64,000 nucleotides of DNA, from assembly GCA_030533445.1 (NCBI GenBank), contig CM060081.1, positions 20,691,611-20,755,610 on the forward strand, written 5' to 3'. The notes beneath the pieces are model-generated. The model did not search any database. It worked only from the letters and a program-made list of their open reading frames with translations, and was not told the origin of the DNA. The position numbers and the translations under genes were made by a program. The DNA is from Cyprinodon diabolis (lineage: Eukaryota > Chordata > Actinopteri > Cyprinodontiformes > Cyprinodontidae). Positions 12,815 to 26,494 of the stretch are shown one piece after another (positions within the stretch are counted from its first letter, which is position 1; every line of letters starts with the position of its first letter).

Positions 12815-13480
12815 TGGAGAGAGTGAGAGCAGAACAGACACCAGAGGCTGCAGCGTGTCGGGAACGTTTAAGCATCTGATGCACTTGACGCGCCGCAAAC
12901 GCACTGCTGCTGCTCGAGATGGAAAAATTTAAGTTTTGCTGCTCGACGCGCCGCATCAACCAATCAGAGAAGCTGATCTGGGAGCTGAAAGCGAGACAGA
13001 CACATCGCTGATGATACAGAGCGCTGTGATCACTCCTCTGAAACAGTTTATTAACGCCTAAATTAACTTAAAATGCTGAGACCTCCCGTCAGAATATGTT
13101 CGCTTTTATTATCCAGAGGCTGCTGTTGAATTAACTCTTCAGGTGGACTTTCTCACTTAAAAACATTAAAACTACTTTATTCCCACTGATCACGGCAAAT
13201 ATAGCTGCAAGGCAAAGAAAGGATAGAGTAGCTCCGCCCAACGCGCATCAGACACACTTTTGCACAGCGCAGCCAGAGCAGCAAAGCTGCTTCAGCCGTG
13301 CGTCAGAACTAACTGGTACAATCTAAACTGCAGGCACCAGGATAATAAAAGCGAACATATTCTGCCGGCAGATTTCTGCATTTTAAGTTAATTTATGCGT
13401 CAATAACCTGTTTCAGAGGAGTGATTACAGCACTCTGTGTCATCAGAGCGATGTGTCTGTCTCACGGCCAGCTCCCAGGT
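12815..13480. repeat. CpG-rich inverted-repeat element
   Basis: The left arm (12978-13114) and right arm (13340-13478) are inverted copies of about 138 bp with roughly 85% identity by eye. Shared blocks include GGATAATAAAAGCGAACATA, CATTTTAAGTTAATTTA and GACAGACACATCGC. A third, single-arm copy lies at 24764-24850. The region is rich in CG dinucleotides (GACGCGCCGC occurs at 12889 and 12945), unlike its surroundings, which suggests relatively recent arrival. There is no transposase. Confidence 0.65.
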
Positions 13481-13559
13481 TTGATTAATACTTTGTAATA
13501 AATACATGAATAAAGCACAAACATACTCAGTTTTGCTCCCGCTCTATTTTTAAATATGC

Positions 13560-13745
13560 AGTAGAGGTATTTAAACGTAGTAGAGGATATGTACCGGTAT
13601 ATAAAACCCTTGGCCTATAATCCAGTGTGCTTTATGTGTGTGTTAAATATAGTAATGGCACACATAACTGAGACTGCGCCTTTTAGTAGTGTGGACCTTA
13701 TGGTCGTGAAAATACGGTACCAGATGTGTGCCTCCGGCAAAGGAA
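13560..13745. repeat. Decayed DNA-transposon-like repeat
   Basis: Blocks such as GGCCTATAATCCAGTGTGCT and TTATGGTCGTGAAAATACGG resemble a dispersed fish repeat whose ends read CGTATTTTCACGACC. The boundaries are unclear. Confidence 0.35.
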
Positions 13746-13749
13746 TCCT

Positions 13750-16276
13750 GATCATGTGCGAGTTTTAACTAGAGGTGTAAACTAAAGGTGTAAACTATAG
13801 GTTTTAGGTGGAGGCCTGTGCTCTCCTTGTGCTTTTATATTTATTGATGTATTTGTATTATTTTGTGAACAGGGTAAAGGGTTGAGTGTTAGGTTAGAAG
13901 TTGATACAGAAGCCGCAAAACCGTAATTAAACATTTGCATAAAACTTTTTGGATTTGAACCGTGAAGCTTTCCATAAAAATATATTCGCTGAGGAGCTGT
14001 CTTACAGAGTTAGTCTATATATATAGGCTTCAAAGGTCAGGCTGTCATCAAGGATGGTTGCCAGATATTTATATTGATCGGAAATCTCAACATTTATTGC
14101 CGGAGATTACCAAAGCTAAGGTAAAGTGCTTGCAGTGTTTTTCTAAAATCAATTCCCATTTCTTTTGACTTTGACATACATATTTAACTTTTTAAAAGTA
14201 GGACTCGCATTAGTCACTGAATTCTCTGATCACTGACCCACACAGGATTGTTCTGCGAGGGGGTGGGGGGGTCATCAGCTAACTTTAGTATATGACTGTG
14301 AATGCTGGCTGTGACAATAGTTGCTATATAACATGAATAAAAGAAGGAAGAGGACACATCTTACTAATCAAATCTGAGTTGTCATGCTTTTGACCCAATA
14401 CTGTGAAGCATTTGTCAAAAGCAGCAATGCTCGTGGATGCAGCAATGACTGCCAACAGGAATGAAGCACCTCCTAATGTTTTTCTGTGTTTATGTTCATT
14501 GTCCATGAAGGGCATTCAGTGAGACCATGTTCATGTCAGATGGCTTCATATGCCAGGGTTCCCTCTAGTTGTGTTGCATCAAATTCCTCAGGCAATTTTT
14601 CAGTAACAGGATAAACATTGACCTGTGTCCGCTTGCTGAGTAGCCCGTGGTGAGTCTGTTAGTGCCAGTCCAGCTGTGCCCTGCTGCTAGGGAAACTCCA
14701 TGACCCTTTGCCCCTGGGTCTAGATCAACACACTCCTCTAAACTTTCCCACCTGTCTCCACTTCATTATCTGCTGATTAGGAGTAGATTACCCATTGAGA
14801 TGGCTTTCATGAGCACCACAGTAGGGATAAGCTCCATTTGAAAGATCATGTTTCCGCTGATTCCTACCCCACAATGTGACCTCATAAATGCCCATTCAGC
14901 CTACCTGACTCACTAGGGTTTCCATCACTTTAACGACTGTTCTGCAGCCAATTCAAGCTCTCATTAGGGTTGATATCTTCTTGATGGCGGTCATAGTGAG
15001 AGCTCAGCTGTAGCCCGAGAAATTGAAGGGCATGTTGGGGTAACTTAAGGCGTGTGTATCTTACTGCAGTCACCTGCTTGTCCTGTGGAGGAGCAATTAT
15101 CTCAAGATGAAGGAGGGGGAGGTATCCCCAGATGGCCCCAATGCCAGGCCCTCACTAATTGGCACCGTTATGAGTTCAGTGAATGATTCAGAAATACAAG
15201 CTTTTCCTTTCCTCTCTCCACTGCTCCAACATCTTTGTTTTCTTTTGTTTTGCCTTACCAACACTTGGCTTTTGATATGCATATCAATACATGTTTTATT
15301 CATGGTTCTTTTGAGTAAAATGAGTCACGATCACCTTGTAGTTGTCTAAAGGAGCAAAAACAGTTAGGTGTTTGAATCAGTGCTCGGAGTTGCCATTTCA
15401 AAGCTACGTTTTAAAATGTTGCCTCACACTTATATAAGCCAAATAAATGAATGATTTATGATAGTGTCACTCCAAGGATGCAGAACAGCCAGGATTAGTT
15501 GTAGTTTCTACTTCCTCCCCTTTCTATTGTACTGGGACAGCAGTTCTAATTGATTGACTGGTTGGAAAAGAACACTGCTTAGATGTTGTTACAGAAAGGG
15601 AAAAAGGAACACTACAGGAGTTCACCACATATATGCCGATGGCTTAAGATACAGTTTTATGTTTCTTTAAAGCAGAGAGCTTTTATCTTTGAAATACTTG
15701 GTGTAAAAAATGGGATATACAGTCTCATTATTATGTTTCATATTGTCAACCAATAGCTCAAATCCATAGTTTGTGGTGTTGGTTAAAATAAATAAAATAA
15801 TAAATACATTGTATTTTTTCAGCTTTAAAATTCAGAAAATTATTCATATTTGTTTTTGCCTCAAGTTGTTATTTATTGGGTTTATAATACACTCTAAACC
15901 CAGTGGAAATCTTTAAAAGGTAATTACTAATTATATCACACCCATTATACTTAGACTTAGACAATAGAATATGGGGCATAATATTATATACTCACATTGA
16001 TATGTGTGTAAAGGAGGGGCAAATAAATACTGTTCATTTTTTATTGTGAGATAAAAATTGACCATTACATCAAGTCTCAACTAAAAAATGAGCTTACTGA
16101 TCAGGCTTAGCTACTCAATGATCCTCTGACATGTCAACCTCATTCAGGCATCAGTAGATGTTGTTTTCCACCTTTTACAGTTTAAAGAAATTGTTTAGAT
16201 GGAACAAAATGCAGAACTGGTTGTTGGTCTTGTATTGCGCCTGGAATGAAATGTAAGTATGCAAAACCAATTAAGC
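13750..16276. other. No recognised gene or repeat
   Basis: Non-coding sequence with a short G-rich run at 14259-14270. Several short open frames show no recognisable motifs. Confidence 0.4.
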
Positions 16277-16813
16277 TTAGACCACGTTCACACAGCTGGC
16301 CTTAATGCTCAATACTGATTGTTTGGGAAAATCCGATTGTAGGGCTTTGTGGTTCTAAATCCAGTATGTATCTGATCTTTTCAAACCTGACCTGTATCTA
16401 AATGATCAGGTCACATTTATCCGACCTGTATGTCATTAATACTCGACAAACGTCACTATTCTACTTCCTGCTATGAGGAGACCAGTCTTTATTGTCAACG
16501 TTCTTGAAAAGTTTGCATTGTTTGCAGCCACTGGCTGAGGTTGGAAAAGAAAAGAAAACAAGATAACAAGATGGGCTCAGCACTATCATCTATGATTATT
16601 CCACTAAACACAGAGCACGCTTGGTACTTGTGATGTCATTGTATTCTCTATTGCTTATGCGGGAATGTATAAATGTTGTACACACAGGAGATCACATACA
16701 AGTTGCCTATATTTGGAAATGTGAACAAAACCACAAAACACCACAAAACAATCGGGTTTTACCGAAAAATCTGAATTTAGCATTAAGCCTTGCAATGTGA
16801 ACATAGCCTATGT
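16277..16813. mobile_element. MITE with GTTCACAC-type inverted ends
   Basis: The left end TTAGACCACGTTCACACAGC, continuing GGCCTTAATGCT, is mirrored at the right by AGCATTAAGCCTTGCAATGT, continuing GAACATAGCCTA. The ends are imperfect inverted repeats about 530 bp apart with no coding region between them. It is a decayed non-autonomous DNA element. Confidence 0.6.
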
Positions 16814-16856
16814 GGCTAGGGTCACATTTAATAAAATTAGATTTGGGGCATGTTAG

Positions 16857-17245
16857 GCCAGTGTATTCTCATTATGAGTTTGTATGAAATCGTACGAAAA
16901 GTTATGCACCGTAATTTCGTACGTTTTGGATGTTTTTTTCGTCGTATGCGCATGCACATCTGACGCACCATTCACGAATATAGAATATAAATTACAATTA
17001 GCCCTAACCCTGACCCTAACCCTAAGATTTGAAACAGCAAGCAACGTAGTTAGAGACATGAATAAGTGATGATTGCACTGTTTTTCCCATTTTTACGTCC
17101 ATCCGCGGATCTGCTTTTTTTTTCTGTCTGTCAGCGCATGCGCACTGATGTGGTTTTTTGAGGAAAAACGTCCAAAACGTACGAAATAGTGTGCATAACT
17201 TTTCGTACGATTTCATACGAACTGATAATGAGAATATGTTGGTCA
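16857..17245. mobile_element. MITE with long inverted repeats and telomere-like core
   Basis: The left arm (TATTCTCATTATGAGTTTGT, GAAATCGTACGAAAAGTTAT) is mirrored on the right (ATAACTTTTCGTACGATTTC, ATAATGAGAATATGTTGGTC). Internal blocks ACGTACGAAAT and GCGCATGC are also inverted. The core 17001-17025 is CCCTAACCCTGACCCTAACC-like, matching vertebrate telomere repeat units by sequence. There is no transposase; the small open frames inside are by-products of the palindrome. Confidence 0.75.
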
Positions 17246-17978
17246 GGCTGCAGTTAAACATAGCCTTTGAGTTTCCTTTTTCTTTTCTTTTTTTTTTTTT
17301 TTGTCTTTTAATGTTTACTGTATTTATACATAGTTAGGAGTTTTGGAAAAGTATTGGAGCAGTATAGAATGCTTCCAGAGTTAATTCTTAAATATTTTAT
17401 TAAAATGATCTCAAATCAGAATTTCTTAAAAGAAATAGTATTTCTTAAACAAATTCTAATCCATTCATATCCTGCGTCATATATTTACCACGGCTCAACT
17501 TCAGTTTGTGTTAAATTTATTGCTTGATTTCATTCACATGGTCCTATTTATTTTATTTACATTTTTTTGTTCAGAAAGAACAAATCAACACACAAAAATA
17601 TATATTTGTAAAATCAATTTCTAGATGTTTTAGTATAAACCTTAGATATTTGTCAGACTAGTCCTGTGTGGTCTGGTTCAGGCAAAGAAACCATATTGAA
17701 ACCAAGTGTACCTTGCTGTGTTTTAAAGGATTTGTATTTATTGTGAAATGATTATGTCCAGATTTGACACATTAAAGTCTTTTTGATTGTGATGTATGAG
17801 TCATGCTGGCCTGCCCTTTACTATAAAGCTGAACTGGAAGAAAATCTTGGTGTATAAATGAACTTTAAAATTTTTAAACCCATCTAGATATTTGCTGTAG
17901 ATCTGGAAGAACTTGCATCTCTACGACTATACATCTCTACCACTATGCATCTCTACCAGTTAACCTAATGAATCATTT

Positions 17979-18900
17979 AGGAATAGTACACCCAAAACAT
18001 GATTAGCCTTCATTTTCTACTTACCCCCATGCTGAACAACACTCTGGAGTACTTTTTTGATATCTCAAATGCATCTGGAGATCTGGGAGGCTTCTTGCTG
18101 TCTGCTGACATTCAAATAATGGAGGTCTATGGTGCCCGAGGCAGAAAGGTCCATAAAAGTCCACAAAAAACGTGTCAATATTCCTCCATACTGCTCGTCC
18201 AATGTATTCCAAGTGTCCTGAGTGGGTAGCTTCCATAATTTACTCAAAACGAAGTCATTTAGAATGTTTTTAGAGCATAAACAGTAGTGTATAGGATTTC
18301 CTAAAAGCGCGCACCTGCGAGTTCACGAGCCTACGGAAACTGCGGCAGACCAAGCCAGATGAAAGTGCGCATTCAGCGTCTGCTCTTGATAATGCAAGCG
18401 TAGAAGAAGAAATTTGCTGTTTACCTGTGCAAAGAAAGAAACAACGAAAGAAAAATGTCTGAGGACTTCAGTGTTGAGGAAGAGCATAAGTTCTTTGCCG
18501 AGCTGAATGCGCACTTTCATCTGGTTTGGTCTGCCGCGGTTTCCGTAGGCTCGTGAACTCGCAGGGGCGCGCTTTTAGGAAATCCTATACACTACTGTTT
18601 ATGCTCTAAAAACATTCTAAATGACTTCGTTTCGAGTAAATTATGGACCCTACCCACTCAGGACACTTGGAATACATTGGACGAGCAGTATGGAGGAATA
18701 TTGACACGTTTTTTGTGGACTTTTATGGACCTTTCTGCCTCGGGCACCATAGACCTCCATTATTTGAATGTCAGCAGACAGTAAGAAGCCTCCCAGATCT
18801 CCAGATGCATTTGAGATATCAAAAAAGTACTCCAGAGTGTTGTTCAGCATCGGGGTGAGTAGAAAATGAAGGCTAATCATGTTTTGGGTGTACTATTCCT
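17979..18900. mobile_element. Fold-back element: 922 bp palindrome with 399 bp arms
   Basis: The arms 17979-18377 and 18502-18900 are inverted copies of equal length with only about ten visible differences. The ends read GGAATAGTACACCCAAAACA and its complement. TTAA follows the right end (18901-18904), while the left flank ATTT differs. The 124 bp loop is unique. The ends resemble TTAA-targeting non-autonomous elements of fish (AGGAATAGTTCACCC-type). The two identical 76-residue open frames at 17999-18229 (+) and 18650-18880 (-) are simply the two arms. It would form a very long hairpin RNA if transcribed. Confidence 0.85.
18455..18556 (+). CDS. Small open frame opening in the fold-back loop
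   Basis: The ATG at 18455 begins a 33-codon frame reading MSEDFSVEEEHKFFAEL in the unique loop, then running into the right arm (NAHFHLVWSAAVSVGS) to a stop. The purine-rich leader and acidic start look like the 5' end of a coding exon, perhaps of the autonomous partner's transposase or a captured host exon. I recognise no family. Expression is unproven and chance is possible. Confidence 0.2.
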   Translation: MSEDFSVEEEHKFFAELNAHFHLVWSAAVSVGS

Positions 18901-18904
18901 TTAA

Positions 18905-20590
18905 GAACTGGAGGGAACCTGGAATACTGTTCAAAACTTGCCAATACTTAAGAATCAATCATCAACTTTACTGTAAGTCTAATTATATGTCAAGCTATTT
19001 TCCCCACCAGTGTTTATAACTAAAGGGAAAATTGACCATAAATGCAATCTTAGCTGTATTATTGTACTAAAGGCCTTCGTATTAGTTGTGTTTATTCTGT
19101 TGCTGTTTGCAACCAAAATATTGAAAAAATGCCAAGCAAGATTTGTTGTGTCCATAAGTGACCTATGTAATTACTAAAGATTTATCCCCAAACAACCAAA
19201 TCTCAGCAGAAATAATTAGAAAAACAGAGATGAGCAAACATGTTGCAGTATTGTTCAGTAAATCCTCTTTTGGTGGGATTTTCCAAAGGCTTTTCTTAAC
19301 AAAACTAAACCCAACTCAGTTTGCTGTAAACAGTGGCAATTCTCTGAATAATAGGAATCTGAGAGAGGAAAAAAAAAAACCTTTGAGACCACAGGTTCTT
19401 TATACATTATTCTGTTTAAAGGAAAATATTTGATGCTTTTTGAGAGGGGATTTTTCCTGTTCTAACTCTCCCTTTAGGTTGGTAATCAATGCTAATAAAT
19501 AACTGTCATGCTGAATTTTGCACAATAAAAGACTAGCATACCCTCTAGTGAGATTAACAACAAGTCTAAATGCTGCTCGGGTCTCTGAGTATACTTTGAT
19601 CGTCTACAACTGTAAGGTTTGCAGGAAAACACTGCATATTTTTTACTTGGATGTTTTCAGTTCTCTGGGGCATTCATTCTACGCAGCTATAGATAGATCT
19701 GACAGTGCTTTCATATAACACAATGCTTAAGCCTCCTGGTGCTTAAAGGTTTTTGTTGGTTAAGCTAGAAAGAATAATTTTGCAATATGCAGTATTCACA
19801 AAAGGATTATTCCATCACTAACATGTATTATGGTTCCTGAGATACTACTACGAAGAAAAATGGTCAGTCATATTCAAATATTTTCACACAGGGAGACTTA
19901 AAGACTCTTAGATATCCAGAGATGGCGAAGGGGCAGGTGAAAACACCAAATGTTTATTATTGTTTGGAGATGCATTCAACCCAAACAGTTGGCACATCTA
20001 ATTCCATTGGAACTGCTGTATGTTTTTGCTTTCAGTGTCACATTTGGTCTATCGTATGGTTTTAATGTGATGCTCTTACAGGATGAAATGAAAAATTATA
20101 ATGAAGACTTCTGTGATAGGGTTTAAAGCAGTTCATATCTTAGCTCAGCAAATAAGACCCTTGGTCCCCTGTCATTGTGTATAAATGAAAAAGATTTGCT
20201 CCTGGAGGCAGTGTATGTGAATTCTGGTTTATTTGGCCACTTAAGGTGTTATTTTTGTCCATTTTAAAACATGTATCTCTGACTGAAAATTAGCGTTTTA
20301 CCTTTTGAAGTTAGAGCTTGCTTTGAGAATAACACAAATGCTATTTTTAAAATATTTTTTTCAAAAGAACATTACTTTTCTTTATTGTTTTGTAAATCAC
20401 TCTCACAAAAAAAATGCTGCTGGTATGTGCTTTTCAATTACTCATATGTGTCTTGTTGATAAAAAACATTGTTATTTAAAAATAAATAACGATGATAAAA
20501 AATACCAATGTGTTATATGATAAAGGATATTGTAAAAAAGAAATAGGTTTTGATTCTATTGGCTTCACAGATCGGTGCCTCACGCCATCA
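18905..20590. other. No recognised gene or repeat
   Basis: AT-rich non-coding sequence with no feature I can support. Confidence 0.4.
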
Positions 20591-20599
20591 TGGTTTCTA

Positions 20600-21075
20600 G
20601 GCGACATAAATTACACCGTGATTCTGAATGTGGAGAAAACAAAGGCGAGGTGTAGAGATGGTCAGTAGCAGCAAAATCCTGGGGGTGCAAATCCAAGACA
20701 ACCTCACCTGGACTGTAAACACCACCTCACTGATCAAAAGGGCACAAAAGCGCATGTACTTCCTGTGGAGGATGGGGAGAGCCCACCTGCCCCCACCCAA
20801 ACTCGCCTTCTACAGAAGCACCATATAGAGCATTTTGACCAGCTGTCTGACCATATATATTTAATGCTCTGAACTACCATATCAATGCGTTTTTACACAC
20901 ATTTTTTTTTTTTTTTTGTTGTTTTTTTTTTTTCTCCCACACTGTTTAAATCTGATCACTGCTGCACTTTAAGGAATGGAAATGTCAGGAAAGCTGTACA
21001 AACTGGAATTTAATTTCGTATACACTATGTATACTGTACAAAATAACAATAAGAGTTGTCTAAGTCTATCTAAAG
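20600..21075 (+). pseudogene. LINE 3' fragment (L2/Rex1-like), internally shortened
   Basis: One frame reads MVSSSKILGVQIQDNLTWTV then NTTSLIKRAQKRMYFLWRMG and FYRSTI, the well-known post-catalytic region of L2/Rex1-like reverse transcriptases ('KFLGV.I..DLTW..N...L.KKAQ.RLYFLR'). After a T-rich block (20899-20936), a 3' tail ends with AACAATAAGAGTTGTCTAAG followed by TCTATCTAAAG. The same tail type recurs at 53384-53455. The sequence between is deleted or decayed, so it is non-functional. Confidence 0.75.
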
Positions 21076-23890
21076 ATATTTTTCTAATCTATAATGGGAC
21101 TATTTGTTTTTTAACTTATCTGACTCAGTGATTAAAAATAGATTATATGGCTGAACAGCCGATTTTGCTTCTTTATATTACCTACAGCCGGGTTACACAT
21201 GTCATCCGGCATCTTGACGTTTCTGTATATTGCCTATAATGTTAAGATAATGTAACTGACCTTCAACTCTCTCTGTAAACTAGTATCCCAAAGATGGCCT
21301 CTTTTTTTCCCCCCAAACTGTAAATTTTACTTTTTTTTTTCTGATTTGTTTCCCTCTCTCTCTAAAGGTATAGTCTGATCATGCACATAATAAGAAAGTT
21401 GGTGATTATGGCACATCACAAGCGATTCACTTGTAAGCAGTGATCATACAATTTGCACATTAAAAGTGACATCATACCAAAGATTATTAAATTTATGTCT
21501 TGTAGTGTGTCATAGAATAGTTTTACATGATTGGAGAATTCACACATATTGTGGAAAGAGCACAGAGTTTCTGCTTGACAGCTATTTTATTCTGTTAGAA
21601 CACAATTAACTAAGAATGTTATAAATATCCTGACGAAATTGTTAGATTTTTCGGATAGTAACTAATGATACTAAAAAAGATCCAGCAGATGCCTAAATTA
21701 TTTTTTCAATATTTTTACACTTTTTGATGATTTGTTTAAGGCCTTGAATTTGTTCTTTAGTGTTTGATATTCTGTTGTGTGATCTGAGACAGAAATAGTA
21801 AAAAAAATAATTAAAACATCAACAACTCTTTGGTTCTGAGGGAAACCTGGTTTGAATAATAAGAATATAAAAAAGAACAACAAAAAAACCAATGGTTTAT
21901 TAAAAACCGGCCAAGATATTGAAAGCTTTGATTTTTGGCAAAAATATAAAACAAACAACAAAAAAAAGTAATTTTTTTTTAGTAATTAGTGTTTTGCTTT
22001 TTCTAATTGGAATTGGGGTCTGTCTAATTTTGTGTACCTTGTAAGAGAAAAAAAACTGTGTAGTCTCCTTATTTCTGCCAGCTGATGGGTGGTTCACACC
22101 AGTAGGTTGAGGTTGGCAACACTGAATTACCTTATGTGCCCCCACCCCCCCAAAAAAAAGAAAAAAAAACACTTTTCCTCAGTTTCTTTACCATTTCATC
22201 TTAAACAGCAGGTTTCTATTATCCATTTTAGAACAAAATCTTTCAGTATATTTGGAAATTAGTTTATTACCTTCACAAAACCTGAAGAGATATTGATCAA
22301 GTGTTCTTTAAAAGATAGTGTGACAAAACCTGGTTCTTTTGAATAATATAAAGAAATTTGGGAGTAATCACCACCTAATTAATTGGTTTTAAATCCTGTA
22401 CGGTTACCAAACAGACCCAATGCTGCTCAAATACAATTATGGGGAATTGTGAAACACTGGATTCCTTTTTGACAAAACTATAATCAGAGCTTCATCTCGT
22501 GCTGTGAATGCAGTGTACCAGAAGCTCTGTCACCGCCCTGTTTGAACTTGCTCATCCACATTTGACGTGATCTGTGAGCAGCTGTAGGATTTTCACTAAT
22601 TGCATCCAGCTTAAATTTAAGGGGCTGATAAGTGCACCTCAACCTCTCTTTGCTGTGGCTCATTAGAGATAACTTGCTGGTCATGATAAAGGTTGCATGA
22701 GGCCACACTCTGCTCCATTTTGACATGCAAGGTGACTCAATAAGGAACTGGGAAGGACAAAATATACACTTGCCTTCCTGATAATATATTAACATCATAT
22801 CATCTGGCTTTAGGTCTCATGCTCTCCCAGCACTGTGCTTCAGACTGTGTGAATGCTGTAGAGCTCATTATCCACTGCACGGCCAGAACAGCAGTCACTT
22901 TTCATCTTCTGCCTGGGTTTGAAACTTAATCTTTGTCCCATGTCATTAAAAACAGGGCAAAATCTCTTGATTTCACTGGAAAAACTCAAAAATACATGGT
23001 GGCTCTACATACTTGGCCATTCTGACTGTCATTTCAGTATTCCCCTTACGCAGCCCCACTAAACCTGTCAGGAGCTTCCTAATGGGCTGGAGGAAAATCT
23101 TGCTTGCAGAGTTATGATTCTTGACAAGTTCATTTGTAATATTCTCATTTTCTGTAATATGTAACTTGAATTTAGTTTTTTTCTCTATGTATAAGTTTGG
23201 TAATGGTTTGCATTTTATACCACTCTAAGGAATCAGAGGGACTGTGAGTGCGTTAACGCACAAATGTGAGTTACTGTGTAATGCAGATGGAGGCAGTCTG
23301 GATGACTGCAGTGCTTGATTTAAATCGTTTCAGGGTTTTTTTTTTTACATATAAAATTCACAGCCACATCTAAGCTCCTCATATTTTCTTCCTGATGATG
23401 CATACACTTTCCTATGCATACATCAGTAGAGCAGTTGAGCCCTTTTCAAATGTGTGCAGCTTACACTAGAGATTTTATAATTATATGTAATTTTCACTGT
23501 CAGCAACCCATAAATGGAACACCAAAAAATGCTTCAACTCAGACATGCCATGAGATGTGAATGCAGTTTTCAAATGGTATAAAAGACACTTTTCTCATTG
23601 CACGCTTGCAATTGGAGTGTTTTGGATTTCTCCATACATTAGCTGAAAGGCATGATTTATATGTCAGTCCAGAAACTCACTTTGCTAAAGTGCGTGTCGT
23701 TCTTTAAATACATAACAAAAAAATTTAAATACATCTATGGCAAAGTTTTCAGTTTTGTGTGAAGATGTAGCTTTATCCCATTAGCAGTAACAAGCCTATT
23801 ATGCAACTTGTTTGGATGTAATTAGACATTTTGCTGATGAGATCATGTTGTGTTCAGATGAATGTATGTATACATGCATGTATGTATGCA
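21076..23890. other. No recognised gene or repeat
   Basis: AT-rich sequence with homopolymer runs (for example 22140-22170). The section 22480-22870 is of mixed composition and free of visible repeats, but no exon is evident. Confidence 0.4.
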
Positions 23891-23894
23891 TACA

Positions 23895-23954
<60 letters not shown>

Positions 23955-23972
23955 GTGTGTGTGTGTGTGTGT
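23895..23972. repeat. (TA)n then (GT)n microsatellite
   Basis: About 29 TA units run directly into about nine GT units. The open frame across it (IYIYIY) is an artefact of the repeat. Confidence 0.95.
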
Positions 23973-24194
23973 AGCTTGGTATTGATTTCAATACTCCTGC
24001 TTGTCATTGTTCCTCAGAGTAATAACAATTTTCAGGAGGATAGTGTGTGTGAAAGTTGTTTCTTGTAGTTCTCTGTAGCATTGACCTGAAGTTAAATCTT
24101 TTTTGTGCAGGATACATGGGGTCTGCAGAAAGGTTAGTTGCCCTTTTCTAGATACTGGATAGTGGATAGATCAGCCCTAATCAGGCTCCTTGCA

Positions 24195-24440
24195 AATTAA
24201 GGCAAGGCTATTTTATTTGTATAGCAAATTTTAGTAGCAAGACATTTAAAAGAACTGTACATGAAAAAATGGAAAAAAAGGAAAAAATATATATATAAGA
24301 TATAGAAAAATAAATTGCAGTGGCATAGAGGTAAAATAAATAATTCAGGATAAATAATTCAGTAGCGTAAAAATAAATAATTAACATGATAAGATAATTA
24401 TAAAAGAATAAAAAAGTGCATCTAGTAAAATGTGTACAGA
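24195..24440 (+). repeat. Decayed fish interspersed repeat (AAGGCAAGGC type)
   Basis: AAGGCAAGGCTATTTTATTT then GTATAGCAAATTTTAGTAGC and ATTTAAAAGAACTGTACATG match a common fish repeat that starts AAGGCAAGGCAGCTTTATTT and continues to a 'CAAAGTGCTTTACA' block. The 3' end is A-rich and decayed. Confidence 0.5.
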
Positions 24441-24763
24441 TGCATATATTGCTTGTGTTGCTCCTGTGTTCCAATTGCAGAGAGTGGCTTTGCTATATTT
24501 GCTGTGATAAGCTTATAAAAAGTAGTTTTAATATTAAGCGAGAAAGTCCACATCGTTTTGTACATTCAGTTCATCAAGATTATGATCCTGCCTTAAATAT
24601 GATTTCACCATCAGAGCCGTGAAGACTCCCATATACTGGCGGTGCTCTGTCACTGTGAATCCCAAGCAGCAACTGCCTCAGGCCGGGTCACCTCTTGGGA
24701 GTTTCCCCTGATGTTCGTGGCAACTGGAAATAGATGTTAGCGTTTACAAACTTCCCAAACTAC

Positions 24764-24850
24764 AATAATAAAAGCAAACATAGTTTGCTGGCAGGTTTCA
24801 ACATTTTAAGTTAAGTTAGGCGTTAATAAACAGTTTCAGGGGAGTGATCA
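24764..24850. repeat. Third copy of the 13 kb inverted-repeat arm
   Basis: AATAATAAAAGCAAACATAG, CATTTTAAGTTAAGTTAGGC and AATAAACAGTTTCAGGGGAG align with the arms at 12978-13114 and 13340-13478. Only one arm is seen here. Confidence 0.65.
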
Positions 24851-24859
24851 CGCACCTCA

Positions 24860-26090
24860 GATCCTCAGAAGCCCATGGGGCGCTACTTTGGCTGCTCAGA
24901 TACATCATGATTTAAGCTTTTTATTTTCATAATAATACACATTTTGTCTAATGTATAAGATTAGTTATATTTTGCCGTTTCTTCATTATGTTTTTGATCT
25001 ACTTTATCTATTGTGAAAAGTATAGCTCTTCTGAAACCTTTCTATCACCTTAACATCCATCTCACTTTGAAATAATCCTTGCCTATTTTTCATACCCAAA
25101 TGGAAAAGCAAATACCCAAGGAACTGTAAGCCCAAATTACATTCGTGATACATCATTTGAAAGCTAACGCCTTCTTGTTTCTTAATATATAAATGAGATA
25201 AATGGGTGAGTAAAACACAGCCCAAGCTGCATCAAAGTTTTTTTTTTTTTATTCACAAAAATAATAGGTCTTTTTTGAACAGCAGTAATAAAAACATACT
25301 TGAGAATAGGCATGTCTCATTGTATTACATTTTTTCTACATCATGTCAACCACAAATGCACAAAACTTTAGACCTCTAGCTACAAAAGTTCCAGAGCTGT
25401 GGGGGTTTGAACTTTTGGTGTCACCAGTGTCTCCAAATTTCTCCAAATGTGCCTGGTCTGCCAAATGCTTAAACTATTTGCTTAACTATTTGACTCATAG
25501 AATAACACTGAAGCATTTTGATGCCCGCAAAACATTTATGAAGCAATTATTTTAAACTTTTTTTTTTCAGAATCTGTGTATATAACAAAATGTAACATTT
25601 ATAAACCTACAATAACATAATAAAAAAAAAGTAGTGAAACTGCTGCTTTAAAACTAAAATAAGCCCCAGTGCCTTTTCTGAGCTGTTTTTTTTTCAGCCT
25701 TAGGCATTTGTAATAAAACAAAATCAGCATCCAAACTTAAAAAAAATAGGACCGTTATTATTCAGCTTTAAACTGCGAGCAAAGATGCAGACACTTTTAC
25801 TTTGTAGATAAGAAGACGATGTAAAGAAACATACTAAACATTGCTGGTTAACAGCTGAGAAAACAAGTATTAGGGAAGTAAAAGTTTGCAAGATGCTAAG
25901 CATTAGCTATGCCCAGCTAACTTTTCTGATGTCAACAACTGGATGTTATGTGGTGATTTTCTCATCATCGAATATTTTTATTATGAATATGCTGGATTAC
26001 TTTTAATCTGTGGACCCTTATAGATATATGAAATATAAACAATTGAGGATTGGATTGATAAAACAACTTCTGGATGCCTTCACAGATATA
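24860..26090. other. No recognised gene or repeat
   Basis: AT-rich sequence with short T-runs (25239-25250, 25558-25568). Confidence 0.4.
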
Positions 26091-26193
<103 letters not shown>

Positions 26194-26494
26194 CGCTGGG
26201 TTTTCATGTTTACATTTTGACATGCTGCTATATCTGTGTTACTTGTGCTTTAGTGCTTGCTGTGTCCTTAACTTTAGCTTGGTGGTTGAATTGTTGCGAA
26301 TCTAAGCTTTCCATCAATGTATGACATGTCTATATAGGTAAACATTTTATCGGTGTAATTTTCATGTGTTCTGAGTTCTTACTTGGAAATGCTTTAAATC
26401 GGGTGGGTTTTGAAAGGCTATTAAATAATAACATGTGAGTTTTTGATCTTTTTATCTTTAAACTTGTAGCATTTTTTTATAAAATTCTTTAAAG